Source of the DNA: an uncultured Armatimonadota bacterium
GTDB lineage: Bacteria > Armatimonadota > Armatimonadia > Armatimonadales > Armatimonadaceae
Length of the DNA: 8,272 bases
Direction of reading: 5' to 3'
Assembly (NCBI GenBank): GCA_903881535.1
Contig: CAIRTT010000189.1
Coordinates: 1 to 8,272 of the forward strand
In this document: positions 1 to 6,282 of the stretch, in pieces
Numbering within the stretch: position 1 is the stretch's first letter
Layout: every line of letters starts with the position of its first letter
Translations under genes and position numbers: made by a program
The notes under the pieces: model-generated
The model's input: only the letters and a program-made list of their open reading frames with translations
Told to the model about the DNA's origin: nothing
Database searches by the model: none

Positions 1-1086
1 CGAGTCATGGAGAGAGCGTTGTGCATCAAGATAAGACATGACTGTTGCGGTCCCTGCAACATAGGCACGCTGCATTTTGGCAACAAAGTCGGTCATTGGA
101 GAAATCACAGCTTGCTGTGTCGTAGTGATGGCAGTATCGATGCTGGCAATCGTTGCTTCGATCGCCTTGCGACGTGAGCTCTGTTTTGTACGTTCATCGT
201 TCAATCGCGTTGTTAGACTAGATATCTGGCTTGCGATGGTCGATGTGTTGGCTTTGATTGAGCCGTGATCAATGGGGATGGAAATTTGCACCGCTACACC
301 GCGATCGTTGGATGTAAAGTTCCTGGTGAAGTTTTGTGACCTAACCATTATGGAAACATCTGGGCGACTCGATGCAGATGATGCCTGCATTTCTGATGCT
401 AATTTAGCGACGGTAACGGAGCCACGACGTTCCAATAGGTTTGTCGGAGAAAGAATTGAAAGATTCGGTATCGCAAGGGCAGCTGCACCATGTTGGAACA
501 TGCTGACATCCAAACCATATGACAAGAGTTTTACACGACTGGAAGTAACTAATTCAGCTGCCAGCACCGATGCGATATTCGCTTCGCTCCAATGCACCTT
601 GACTAAGTCTATGTCGCTGCCAGGCTTGGTACCTGCGGCTACTTGAGCCTCAACTACCTTTAGCGCTGCTTCCAGATTTTTCTCTACCTTGACTGCGTGA
701 CTATGGTCCCGCTCTGCAGCAGCCAGGGTGGTCAATTGCGAAAGAATTTGCGAATAGACATTTGTAACTGTTTCCAGATAAGCGGTCTCAGCATCCACCA
801 GCTGGACATCGAGTGATGAAACCCGTGCACTACGGCGCCCACCTGCTTCCAGAGGTTGGAGGAAGAGAAACTCTTCAGTCGTACCGTTTGGGGAACCAAG
901 CCACGGGGCGATTGCCAGCTGTGCAGAAGTCGTTGCACGTCCGGACTTCGTGAGTGCCAAAGCACCCGTAGCGGTAGTGGCAGCTGCGGAAACTTGAGGG
1001 GATCGGATGGCTGCTTCAACAGCAGCTTGCATCGGGTCAGAATTGGCCGCAGTCAGCTGAAAAACCAAAGGAAAAGGAATGGTCAC
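1..1086 (-). CDS. TolC-family outer membrane efflux protein (partial, 3' end beyond left edge)
   Basis: An uninterrupted minus-strand frame of 362 codons runs from a GTG at 1086 to the window edge without a stop. The translation has the TolC/outer-membrane-factor pattern: an N-terminal DPMQAAVEAAIRSPQVSAAA segment, like the start of the first alpha-barrel helix, then long Ala/Glu/Leu-rich heptad helices (about residues 80-180), a second repeat containing ISIPIDHGSIKAN (about 265-280), and helices ending near AYVAGTATVMSYLDAQRSL. Known members are trimeric outer-membrane channels of type I secretion or RND/MFS efflux systems, usually 400-500 aa, so perhaps 50-100 residues are missing. The start is uncertain: no clear ribosome-binding site precedes the GTG, an in-frame TGA lies 12 bases upstream of it, and the N-terminus (VTIPFPLVFQLTAANS) is a short, uncharged substitute for a signal peptide. 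Other starts are TTG at 1068 and ATG at 1032, but these lose the hydrophobic segment. Partner genes would be expected to the left. Confidence 0.8.
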   Translation of the reverse strand, partial: MTIPFPLVFQLTAANSDPMQAAVEAAIRSPQVSAAATTATGALALTKSGRATTSAQLAIAPWLGSPNGTTEEFLFLQPLEAGGRRSARVSSLDVQLVDAETAYLETVTNVYSQILSQLTTLAAAERDHSHAVKVEKNLEAALKVVEAQVAAGTKPGSDIDLVKVHWSEANIASVLAAELVTSSRVKLLSYGLDVSMFQHGAAALAIPNLSILSPTNLLERRGSVTVAKLASEMQASSASSRPDVSIMVRSQNFTRNFTSNDRGVAVQISIPIDHGSIKANTSTIASQISSLTTRLNDERTKQSSRRKAIEATIASIDTAITTTQQAVISPMTDFVAKMQRAYVAGTATVMSYLDAQRSLHDS

Positions 1087-1141
1087 GAATTCAATAACTC
1101 ATTATGTTCGTTGTATCAAGCCTAAGTAACAGGCGGAGGTA

Positions 1142-1168
1142 AGTTAACTATTATCAGTATAGTTAACT
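1142..1168. promoter_or_regulatory. Perfect inverted repeat, candidate repressor operator for the TolC-family gene
   Basis: AGTTAACTAT (1142-1151) and its exact reverse complement ATAGTTAACT (1159-1168) flank a 7-base spacer. On the minus strand, -10-like hexamers TATACT and GATAAT lie inside the element, about 60-75 bases upstream of the gene start, so a bound dimer would block the promoter. Size and symmetry resemble TetR- or MarR-family operators, which often control efflux genes. The regulator is not in this window, and assignment to a family is inference. Confidence 0.5.
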
Positions 1169-1268
1169 GTAGGAAATAATACACGATTGGGGCCGATGGA
1201 TATCTGGATATCGGTACTATTTGGCCAGCATCCAAACATCAAATCATTATGAGTTCCCCATAAATCTG

Positions 1269-1293
1269 AAAAAGGCCGGTCGAATGACCAGCC
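1269..1293 (-). terminator. Intrinsic terminator of tRNA-Pro
   Basis: On the minus strand an 8-bp stem (GGCTGGTC with GACCGGCC, one G-T pair) closes a 4-base loop and is followed directly by TTTTT. It begins 12 bases after the tRNA 3' end. Confidence 0.85.
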
Positions 1294-1304
1294 TCAGTTT
1301 GTTA

Positions 1305-1378
1305 TCGGGGCGACAGGATTCGAACCTGCGACCTTCTGAACCCCATTCAGACACGCTACCAAGCTGCGCTACGCCCCG
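1305..1378 (-). tRNA. tRNA-Pro (anticodon GGG)
   Basis: The minus strand folds into a 74-nt cloverleaf. The 7-bp acceptor stem is CGGGGCG/CGCCCCG with discriminator A. The anticodon stem TCTGA/TCAGA holds loop ATGGGGT, so the anticodon is GGG, reading CCC and CCU. The T arm has the standard loop TTCGAAT. The CCA end is not encoded; the bases after the discriminator are TAAC. The acceptor and anticodon loop agree with bacterial tRNA-Pro. A terminator follows at 1269-1293. The gene lies 54 bp after the hairpin downstream of the PEP-CTERM gene, so it probably has its own promoter; a weak -10-like TACGAT lies about 20 bases upstream of the tRNA. Confidence 0.97.
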
Positions 1379-1426
1379 GACTAACGTCCAAGATGCTATC
1401 GTAGGATGCGTTGTGACCGCCAAGAA

Positions 1427-1470
1427 AATCTTGATCATCCACCAAGGTTCCGGCACCATGGTGGATGATC
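1427..1470 (-). terminator. Probable terminator of the PEP-CTERM gene
   Basis: GATCATCCACCA (1433-1444) and TGGTGGATGATC (1459-1470) form a perfect 12-bp inverted repeat around 14 bases. On the minus strand the loop can add a GGT/ACC pairing, and the stem is followed by AAGATTTTCTT, a poor but T-containing tract. It starts 21 bases after the PEP-CTERM stop codon. The position supports a terminator; the interrupted T tract lowers confidence. Confidence 0.6.
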
Positions 1471-1491
1471 GCTCTATACCTGAATCAGTGA

Positions 1492-2160
1492 TTAGGCAAG
1501 ACGACGGCGGCGGACAGCGATTCCTGCAAGTCCAAGGCCGAGGACAGCCATTCCAGCCCATTCAGCTGGTTCTGGAACTGCCTGTGGATCTGGCTGTGGG
1601 TTGTAGACACCATCATTGATGGTGAAGCCCCAGCCACCGAGTGCTCCAATGTCTTCGCCAGCCTGATCGTAGACATCGAGCTTCCACGTTCCAGCAACTG
1701 ACATGCCATCAAATACATTGAAGTTTGTCAGGCCATCGAAGGTTTCGGCATGGTACGTGCCATTAGGGATTACAGATGAGCTTGGGTAGTTGCCGATCAA
1801 AGAGTTGACTGAAATATCATCGATGTTGTAGTTGCCACCGAAGTCACCAGCGCCGCCAAGATCAGACAGGAAAACGACAGTCTTGCCACTGCCAACGTGT
1901 GTAAGCTGAAATTTAAGGTCAGCTGCCCAAGTGTGGGAAAGATTCTTCAGGCTTACATAGTTGAAGTTGCTGATGGTCGTTGTATCAGTGACATTGAAGG
2001 AAAAGGTTGTCAAGCCAGGACCTGTTGTAAATCCATCACCGTCCATCAGGCCATCGTTCAAGTTACTGCCGAGACCCGTATAGTTGTACGTGGTGCCCTG
2101 TGCGAAACCTGTGGATGTAAGCGCTGCCGCAGCCATTACCGCCCATATTAATTTTTTCAT
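1492..2160 (-). CDS. PEP-CTERM sorting-domain protein with P-domain-like fold
   Basis: This 222-aa exported protein starts at the ATG at 2160, chosen because GGGAGA lies 7 bases upstream and because MKKLIWAVMAAAALTSTGFA is a textbook signal peptide; a longer frame reaching 2202 adds only an unlikely prefix. Residues about 60-182 (HTWAADLKFQLTHVGSGKTV, FLSDLGGAGDFG, GTWKLDVYDQAGEDIGALGGW) resemble the beta-sandwich P domain of proprotein convertases, without any protease domain. The C-terminus is a PEP-CTERM tag: VPEP at 195-198, a hydrophobic helix at about 201-216, then RRRR at 217-220. By family knowledge the tag directs export, cleavage by an exosortase and release or anchoring at the cell surface. 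No exosortase is in the window. The function of the mature protein is unknown; a matrix or adhesion role is a guess. Confidence 0.88.
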   Translation of the reverse strand: MKKLIWAVMAAAALTSTGFAQGTTYNYTGLGSNLNDGLMDGDGFTTGPGLTTFSFNVTDTTTISNFNYVSLKNLSHTWAADLKFQLTHVGSGKTVVFLSDLGGAGDFGGNYNIDDISVNSLIGNYPSSSVIPNGTYHAETFDGLTNFNVFDGMSVAGTWKLDVYDQAGEDIGALGGWGFTINDGVYNPQPDPQAVPEPAEWAGMAVLGLGLAGIAVRRRRLA

Positions 2161-2394
2161 CTTATTGTCTCCCAAAAACTGATTTGTTGGATGATTGCTC
2201 ATCGGTAGCTTCCGGCTGGTTCAAGTATGCGGCAGGTGGGATATATCTCTAACGTTATAATTGCTTGGTCTTTATCCGTATAATTACCAGTTTTTGTGCA
2301 TTTAGCAGGAGAAAGCACGCCTTTATTGCAGTTTGCAACTAATCAGTGTCTGTGAAAGTGGGAAACGTACACGATTTGTGCATTTAGTTGGTTA
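2161..2394. other. Intergenic region with a 13-bp direct repeat
   Basis: This 234-bp non-coding stretch lies downstream of the 430-aa gene and upstream of the PEP-CTERM gene. The sequence TTTGTGCATTTAG occurs twice in the same orientation (2293-2305 and 2375-2387), 82 bp apart. AT-rich segments with TATAAT-like hexamers lie at 2256-2261 and 2279-2284, and a promoter for the PEP-CTERM gene is expected around here, but no convincing -35/-10 pair was found. No terminator was seen after the 430-aa gene. Confidence 0.45.
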
Positions 2395-3687
2395 TTAAGA
2401 ACTAATTAGACGTGGGATTGAAATAACCGAACGGTCCAGTATCAAGCGTGCTTGCTGAGAGGCTGGCATGTCCATCCAGCCATCCGGTTTGTTCAACCGC
2501 ACTCCCGGCAAAATGCCATCCCGATTAAGATCCTGAAGCGCATCCTCGAGGCTGCTGACAAATGCACCCGGACGGTGGCCATGTTGGTCCAAGTGCGAAA
2601 GCATCAGCACTTCCCGTAATGGAACCACCGCAGCGGTATTCCCTTCATAGCGGGACTTCCAAGCGATGTGCGCGATACAGATTCCAAGGAGAATATGATA
2701 CTTCTGGCGCTGCGGGTGATACTGAAGCAGCTTTCCCGCGACTTCCCAGGAACCCCGGTCCAACGTCGACATCCAGTGCTGGAATGGCTCACCGAGGTGG
2801 AAGCGAAACCGTACATAACTCTCCGATGTTCCCGTCGAAACTTTCGTTTCCAGCTGCTCAACACTTATAAAACGGGAGAATTTCGTACCGCCACCCGTTT
2901 CCGAATCATCCACCGGGATCAGGAGTCGGCTGAGAATAAAGACATCCCGGCCTTTCGAGAGCGTGTCAGCCTGATGATAGCCGCCCCGAGGTGTTTGCTG
3001 TCGACCCTGATGACGAAGAATGTCACTGGCAAAGACCTCAACATAAGTGTCGTAGCTCGCATCCCCAGCTTGCTCTCGCCAAATACTGGCAAGCGTTAGA
3101 AATGTCTGGACTACAGATGCCCCATGGCTTGTCAAGTGGGAAACCGCTGTGCGTGCATCAAAGCCAATAGGGTTGCTCAAATTTACGCGTAATCCATCGG
3201 TTGGGACGCGGGTGACTAGCTGTTCATCTGATAGATGTTCGATCCAGTGTTTTGTGTTGATGATGGAAATCAACGCTCTCGTTGCAGCATTGGATGTCGG
3301 AATCCGAATAGAAGTGGCGGGAGCGATATTGCCACGTGGGCCGCTGCGTTTCGATGTTTGTCTATGTCTGTTTGACAGGCTTGAGACAGCTATTTCCCAC
3401 GCTGCTTGCGCTTCCATCCAATGACGAATCGTATCGGCAAGCGAATCTGGGAGGTGTTCACTGTGGCCATCAAAGGTTGACTCAATCGACAGCTGACCAA
3501 GCGAAACCGATGCCTTCACATCGCGTTCACAGCGGTCTAAGGTATCCAGAATGTCTAGCAATGCGGCATCATCGGCAGAGAGGGGATGTCCATGCTGACG
3601 CAAGTACATCAGCTCAGCGATGATAGCAGCCACGCCCATATCGGGTGCTGCTTGATCAGGCATCCGTGTCCGTGGCAAGAGAAACAT
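2395..3687 (-). CDS. Unrecognised 430-aa protein, possible DNA-binding C-terminus
   Basis: No family is recognised with confidence. The protein is soluble, with no signal peptide or membrane helix. The N-terminal 130 residues are helical and acidic. A basic linker (NRHRQTSKRSGPRG, about 106-119) leads to a conserved-looking core (about 130-300). The last 110 residues include YHPQRQKYHILLGICIAHIA and a VPLREVLMLSHL...FVSSLEDALQDLNRDGIL stretch, whose spacing resembles a winged-helix fold like those of regulators or replication initiators; that reading is inference. The gene overlaps the upstream DUF4242-Mop-Mop gene by 32 bp from the ATG at 3687 (AAGG 6 bases upstream), or by 8 bp from the alternative ATG at 3663. 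Either way the two are probably co-transcribed and translationally coupled, so the products may work together. Confidence 0.72.
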   Translation of the reverse strand: MFLLPRTRMPDQAAPDMGVAAIIAELMYLRQHGHPLSADDAALLDILDTLDRCERDVKASVSLGQLSIESTFDGHSEHLPDSLADTIRHWMEAQAAWEIAVSSLSNRHRQTSKRSGPRGNIAPATSIRIPTSNAATRALISIINTKHWIEHLSDEQLVTRVPTDGLRVNLSNPIGFDARTAVSHLTSHGASVVQTFLTLASIWREQAGDASYDTYVEVFASDILRHQGRQQTPRGGYHQADTLSKGRDVFILSRLLIPVDDSETGGGTKFSRFISVEQLETKVSTGTSESYVRFRFHLGEPFQHWMSTLDRGSWEVAGKLLQYHPQRQKYHILLGICIAHIAWKSRYEGNTAAVVPLREVLMLSHLDQHGHRPGAFVSSLEDALQDLNRDGILPGVRLNKPDGWMDMPASQQARLILDRSVISIPRLISS

Positions 3688-4354
3688 CGAGGGCCTTGAA
3701 CAATGCCGTTACTTCATCACCAAGCTTGAGCCCGATTGCCTCGGCTGCGCTGGGAATGATTGCACTCACGATGGGGCCCGCTGCCGTTTCCATATGAACG
3801 ATGATCAATGTAGGGCCGGAAATGATTTGGGTTACCTTCCCACGAATCTGGTTGGGGAAACTAAGCTTCATTGGTTTATCCTTCTCTATCACAGCAAGTG
3901 AAATATCTGATGCACGGAACATTACACGTACATCCGAGCCTTCCGAAAGCGCTAGTAATGCCGGAACGCCAGCATCTACCAGGGAAACAAGCGCATCCGT
4001 TTCTGCAATACGGATGTAAACAAGGGCGATGGTTCCATCTTCCAGAATCCGAATGACTTTTCCACGCATTTGGTTTGGCAGAGATATTGGAACAGGCCTC
4101 AAAACTCCGATGTGCCCTTCCATATCAACCGCGGTAATTCCGGTGAGGGGAAGACCCACCTCATCACACCAGGCTTGCACATCGGCGCGTGACTTAGCCT
4201 CCAGCAACCAGACAATTCTGCCCTCATTCAGCGAGTGAAAGCTACGGTATCCCCGAACATACTTAGATGCCTGACCAGCCTTTGCGATTTCTTTCACACG
4301 CTCAGGTGTGATTTCATCGGACGGGATGTCATGGATTGTCATGAATATAGGCAT
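3656..4354 (-). CDS. DUF4242 domain fused to tandem Mop (molybdate-binding) domains
   Basis: This is a 232-aa cytoplasmic protein. Residues 1-85 (MPIFMTIHDIPSDEITPERV, then the WLLEAKSRADVQAWCDEVGL region) resemble DUF4242, a small ferredoxin-like family that includes a nickel-binding member. Residues about 89-154 and 163-227 are two Mop/TOBE repeats, each opening with the recognisable LPNQMRGKV or FPNQIRGKV motif and ending near FRASDISLAV or FKALDVSLAT. In known proteins (molbindins, ModE, ModC) such repeats bind molybdate or tungstate. No helix-turn-helix or ATPase is attached. The ATG at 4354 is preferred because longer forms (from 4390) add a non-conserved prefix and overlap the divergent gene; no clear ribosome-binding site is visible. 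It is followed by the overlapping 430-aa gene. A metal or oxyanion sensor or store is the likely role, by inference. Confidence 0.75.
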   Translation of the reverse strand: MPIFMTIHDIPSDEITPERVKEIAKAGQASKYVRGYRSFHSLNEGRIVWLLEAKSRADVQAWCDEVGLPLTGITAVDMEGHIGVLRPVPISLPNQMRGKVIRILEDGTIALVYIRIAETDALVSLVDAGVPALLALSEGSDVRVMFRASDISLAVIEKDKPMKLSFPNQIRGKVTQIISGPTLIIVHMETAAGPIVSAIIPSAAEAIGLKLGDEVTALFKALDVSLATDTDA

Positions 4355-4462
4355 TGAATTGACTGTCGTATCGTACCCGCAATGCAGCATCGTCCTGATA
4401 GGCGTTTTCCCTGCATTGAGTCATCCGTGATACCCGTAAGCGAATCGTGGGAAGATGTCCGT

Positions 4463-5209
4463 ATGGAGATTCATCATCCTCAAAGTAGTTTGCGTGTAAC
4501 CTTCGATGCTGCAAGGCAGCCTAATTGCCGTGACTTGTTCCTTCATTTTCACGGTGCACATGACATCGTTCAGATGGCGGTCAAGAACCGATTTCCAGAT
4601 GCCATCGCTGCAAGCGTAAACCTCAATGGACTAAGTGGCGCGTACCAAAGCTATGTTGGTCGTAGTCCGCATTGGATGTTCGTGAAGCTTTTGGCTGAGC
4701 TTCAACAAGCGACGGATACAAAGCAGTTCGATTCAATTACTCTGTCATCTTTTTCTGCGGGCTACGGTGCCATCCGGGCGTTGCTGGATGACCCACGCTG
4801 TGTGGAGTTGATCGACCAATTAGTTTTGGCTGACACGGTCTATGCCAGCTTTGGACATCAACGTAATTCTCTGGAGGCCCGGCCATTTCCAAGCCATGAG
4901 CAGAACAAGCCATTTGTTGACTTTGCGAAACTTGCAGTTACGGGAAAGAAGGGGATGGTATTAACGCATTGTGAGCTGGAGCCAGAGACGTATGCATCCA
5001 CAGAAGAAGTGGGGCAGCTGGTCCGTGATGCCATTGGCGTACGATTGACACCTGTTAACGAAGTCTGGAGCAAGGGCTTGCATGTTAAAGGGCATGTACG
5101 GAAGGGACGTTTTGTATCCGTCGCAACACGGGGCTATCAGGGGAGTGACCACCTTGCGCACTTGAAAGGGATTGGAACCTGGTATCGCATCATTCCAAGA
5201 TTCAAATAA
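4463..5209 (+). CDS. Alpha/beta-hydrolase-like protein
   Basis: This 248-aa protein has no signal peptide or membrane helix. Features typical of an alpha/beta hydrolase are a strand followed by HFHGAHD (HG near residues 30-31, a possible oxyanion-hole loop), a nucleophile elbow SSFSAGYGA with candidate Ser98, a following LVLADTVYASFG with possible acid Asp124, and a C-terminal GSDHLAHL with candidate His230 or His233. The elbow is S-F-S-A-G rather than the canonical G-X-S-X-G. THCELEPETYASTEEV near 168-183 also looks conserved. The ATG at 4463 is chosen because GGGAAG lies 8 bases upstream; a longer frame from 4382 would run into the divergent DUF4242-Mop gene's upstream region. The substrate cannot be deduced. 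It converges with the Fur-family gene. Confidence 0.72.
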   Translation: MEIHHPQSSLRVTFDAARQPNCRDLFLHFHGAHDIVQMAVKNRFPDAIAASVNLNGLSGAYQSYVGRSPHWMFVKLLAELQQATDTKQFDSITLSSFSAGYGAIRALLDDPRCVELIDQLVLADTVYASFGHQRNSLEARPFPSHEQNKPFVDFAKLAVTGKKGMVLTHCELEPETYASTEEVGQLVRDAIGVRLTPVNEVWSKGLHVKGHVRKGRFVSVATRGYQGSDHLAHLKGIGTWYRIIPRFK

Positions 5210-5255
5210 CAGGCGTATGCCTAACAAATATTCAGACGGCTGATACTAAGTTGTT

Positions 5256-5283
5256 AAAGAAGCATTCCGGGTATCATCGGAAT
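5256..5283 (-). terminator. Possible weak terminator of the Fur-family gene
   Basis: A 6-bp stem (ATTCCG/CGGAAT, 5264-5283, 8-base loop) is followed on the minus strand by GCTTCTTT. It lies 24 bases after the Fur-family stop codon and between two convergent genes. The stem is short, so this is tentative. Confidence 0.35.
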
Positions 5284-5307
5284 CCACAAGATTGCTTTGT
5301 ATGTCGG

Positions 5308-5733
5308 TTAGTTTGTCGGTGAACAGTTAGCGCATGTTCCATTCAGTTGAATCGTGGCATTTGAGAGATCAAAGCCCGTTTCTGATTCGAAGAATGTGAT
5401 CAGGTCTGTTGGAACTTCGGATGCATCGACATCTATAACAGTGCCACAAATCTGGCACACAAGATGGTGGTGATGGTGGTGCGTCAGGTCATAACGTACA
5501 GCATTGCCGGTTCGCACAGCAGCCACATCTCCACGCTCAACCATCGCATCGAGCGTACGGTAAACCGTCGCCAACCCAATCGGGAAGTTACGCACGCGGA
5601 TAGCGCCAAAAATTTCCGATGCCGTGGGATGGGAACCATGCAGGTCACCCAGTGCAAGCATCACTGCTTTGCGCTGACTTGTGTTACGAATTGCTTTCGG
5701 ACGAATCACAGGACTATGGTTCGATATGCTCAC
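5308..5733 (-). CDS. Fur-family transcriptional regulator, PerR-like
   Basis: This 141-aa protein has the Fur-family layout. An N-terminal winged helix carries the recognition segment IGLATVYRTLDAMVERGDV (about 52-70). The dimerisation domain has two CxxC pairs (C93/C96 and C134/C137) expected to hold structural zinc. Aligning with Bacillus PerR by the conserved D-to-C spacing places H35, D82, H88, H90 and D101 at the five regulatory-metal ligands. The last is Asp, as in PerR, where Fur proteins have Glu, so a peroxide sensor is favoured; Fur or Zur is not excluded. Six consecutive His (85-90) lie in the metal site. Translation starts at GTG 5733; AAGG is only two bases upstream, too close for normal spacing, and a TAGTAT -10-like hexamer ends six bases before the GTG, so the transcript may be leaderless. 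It is divergent from the receiver gene. Confidence 0.9.
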   Translation of the reverse strand: MSISNHSPVIRPKAIRNTSQRKAVMLALGDLHGSHPTASEIFGAIRVRNFPIGLATVYRTLDAMVERGDVAAVRTGNAVRYDLTHHHHHHLVCQICGTVIDVDASEVPTDLITFFESETGFDLSNATIQLNGTCANCSPTN

Positions 5734-5785
5734 ATCCTTATACTACAGTAAAAACGTTTGATGGCGATAGTCGACACTAGGATGT

Positions 5786-5808
5786 AACCCTATTCCAATA
5801 TCAGGGTG
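5786..5808. promoter_or_regulatory. Palindromic element CACCCTGA-N8-TAGGGTT (copy 1)
   Basis: Read on the minus strand, this 23-bp imperfect palindrome lies between the divergent Fur-family and receiver genes. A closely similar element (CACCCTGA-N7-TAGGGTG) occurs at 6993-7014 upstream of the pyr leader. Position in two promoter regions suggests a shared operator or promoter-embedded element. The half-site distance differs by one base between copies. Confidence 0.4.
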
Positions 5809-5844
5809 AGCCGGAATTAACTTACGTGCGAAGTCAATCACCTG

Positions 5845-5850
5845 TAGAAT
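5845..5850 (+). promoter_or_regulatory. Candidate -10 hexamer of the receiver gene
   Basis: TAGAAT matches TATAAT at five of six positions and ends 10 bases before the ATG at 5861, which has no ribosome-binding site. A convincing -35 was not found. If used, the transcript would have a very short leader. Confidence 0.3.
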
Positions 5851-5860
5851 CTTGTGCACG

Positions 5861-6229
5861 ATGTCTAGTCCACGGATCTTGGTTGCTGATGATGAGCCAG
5901 CATTGCTGCGCTTGCTTGAGTTTGTGCTTGGGCGTCGTGGCTACATTATTCAGGGTGTAACAAATGGCAGTGCAGCCGTTGAAGTATTGAAAACTGAATC
6001 CCCAGACCTCGTGATTCTCGATGTGATGATGCCCGGCCTTGATGGCTATGAAGTGCTGACATATATCCGGGAAACCGCCCACTTGGAAGGGCTTCCGGTG
6101 GTGATGCTAACGGCACGGGCACAGCTTGATGACATCCAACTTGGCCTATCTCTCGGGGCGGATGCCTATCTTGCAAAGCCTTTTGACCCCGAAGACCTGT
6201 TGTCTGTCGTAGAATCGTTGATAAGTTAG
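5861..6229 (+). CDS. Single-domain response regulator (CheY-like receiver)
   Basis: The 122-aa product is a complete receiver domain with no output domain. The key residues are present: acidic pair D10/D11 (VADDEP), phosphoacceptor D54 (VILDVMMPG), T84 (VVMLTAR) and K106 (LAKPF). It would be phosphorylated by a histidine kinase and act by protein-protein contact, as CheY, Spo0F or DivK do. No kinase gene is in the window, so the partner is unknown. The ATG at 5861 is chosen over an upstream TTG at 5852 because the domain begins directly after it (SSPRILVADDEP). The gene is divergent from the Fur-family regulator, and the membrane-protein gene follows 53 bp downstream on the same strand, perhaps in one transcript. 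Confidence 0.93.
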   Translation: MSSPRILVADDEPALLRLLEFVLGRRGYIIQGVTNGSAAVEVLKTESPDLVILDVMMPGLDGYEVLTYIRETAHLEGLPVVMLTARAQLDDIQLGLSLGADAYLAKPFDPEDLLSVVESLIS

Positions 6230-6282
6230 CAAGGCTGCAGCGTTGATGCATTGCTATCAGACGACTATTGGAGGGTAAGGCG

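Noticed and set aside
77..646. Two plus-strand frames of 63 and 124 codons
   Set aside because: They lie antisense to the long TolC-family frame, which is open through the whole stretch and has clear family features.
732..1125. Overlapping minus- and plus-strand frames of 95 and 89 codons
   Set aside because: Both are in other frames over the TolC-family gene, with no recognisable domain and a low-complexity composition.
1197..1212. TGGATATC repeated twice in tandem
   Set aside because: Only two copies of 8 bp, with no link to a gene or structure; could be chance.
1305..1378. tRNA-Pro as an integration site for a mobile element
   Set aside because: No integrase, no repeat of the tRNA 3' end and no phage or island genes are visible in the window.
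1221..1619. Plus-strand frame of 132 codons
   Set aside because: It runs antisense through the tRNA-Pro gene and the end of the PEP-CTERM gene; the minus-strand readings explain the sequence.
2668..3099. Plus-strand frame of 143 codons
   Set aside because: It is antisense inside the 430-aa gene, with no ribosome-binding site or family features.
4381..4417. Inverted repeat AATGCAG / CTGCATT in the divergent region
   Set aside because: Seven-bp arms with a 23-bp spacer are too weak to call an operator without conservation.
5211..5222. Small hairpin AGGC-GTAT-GCCT after the hydrolase gene
   Set aside because: A 4-bp stem without a T tract does not support a terminator.
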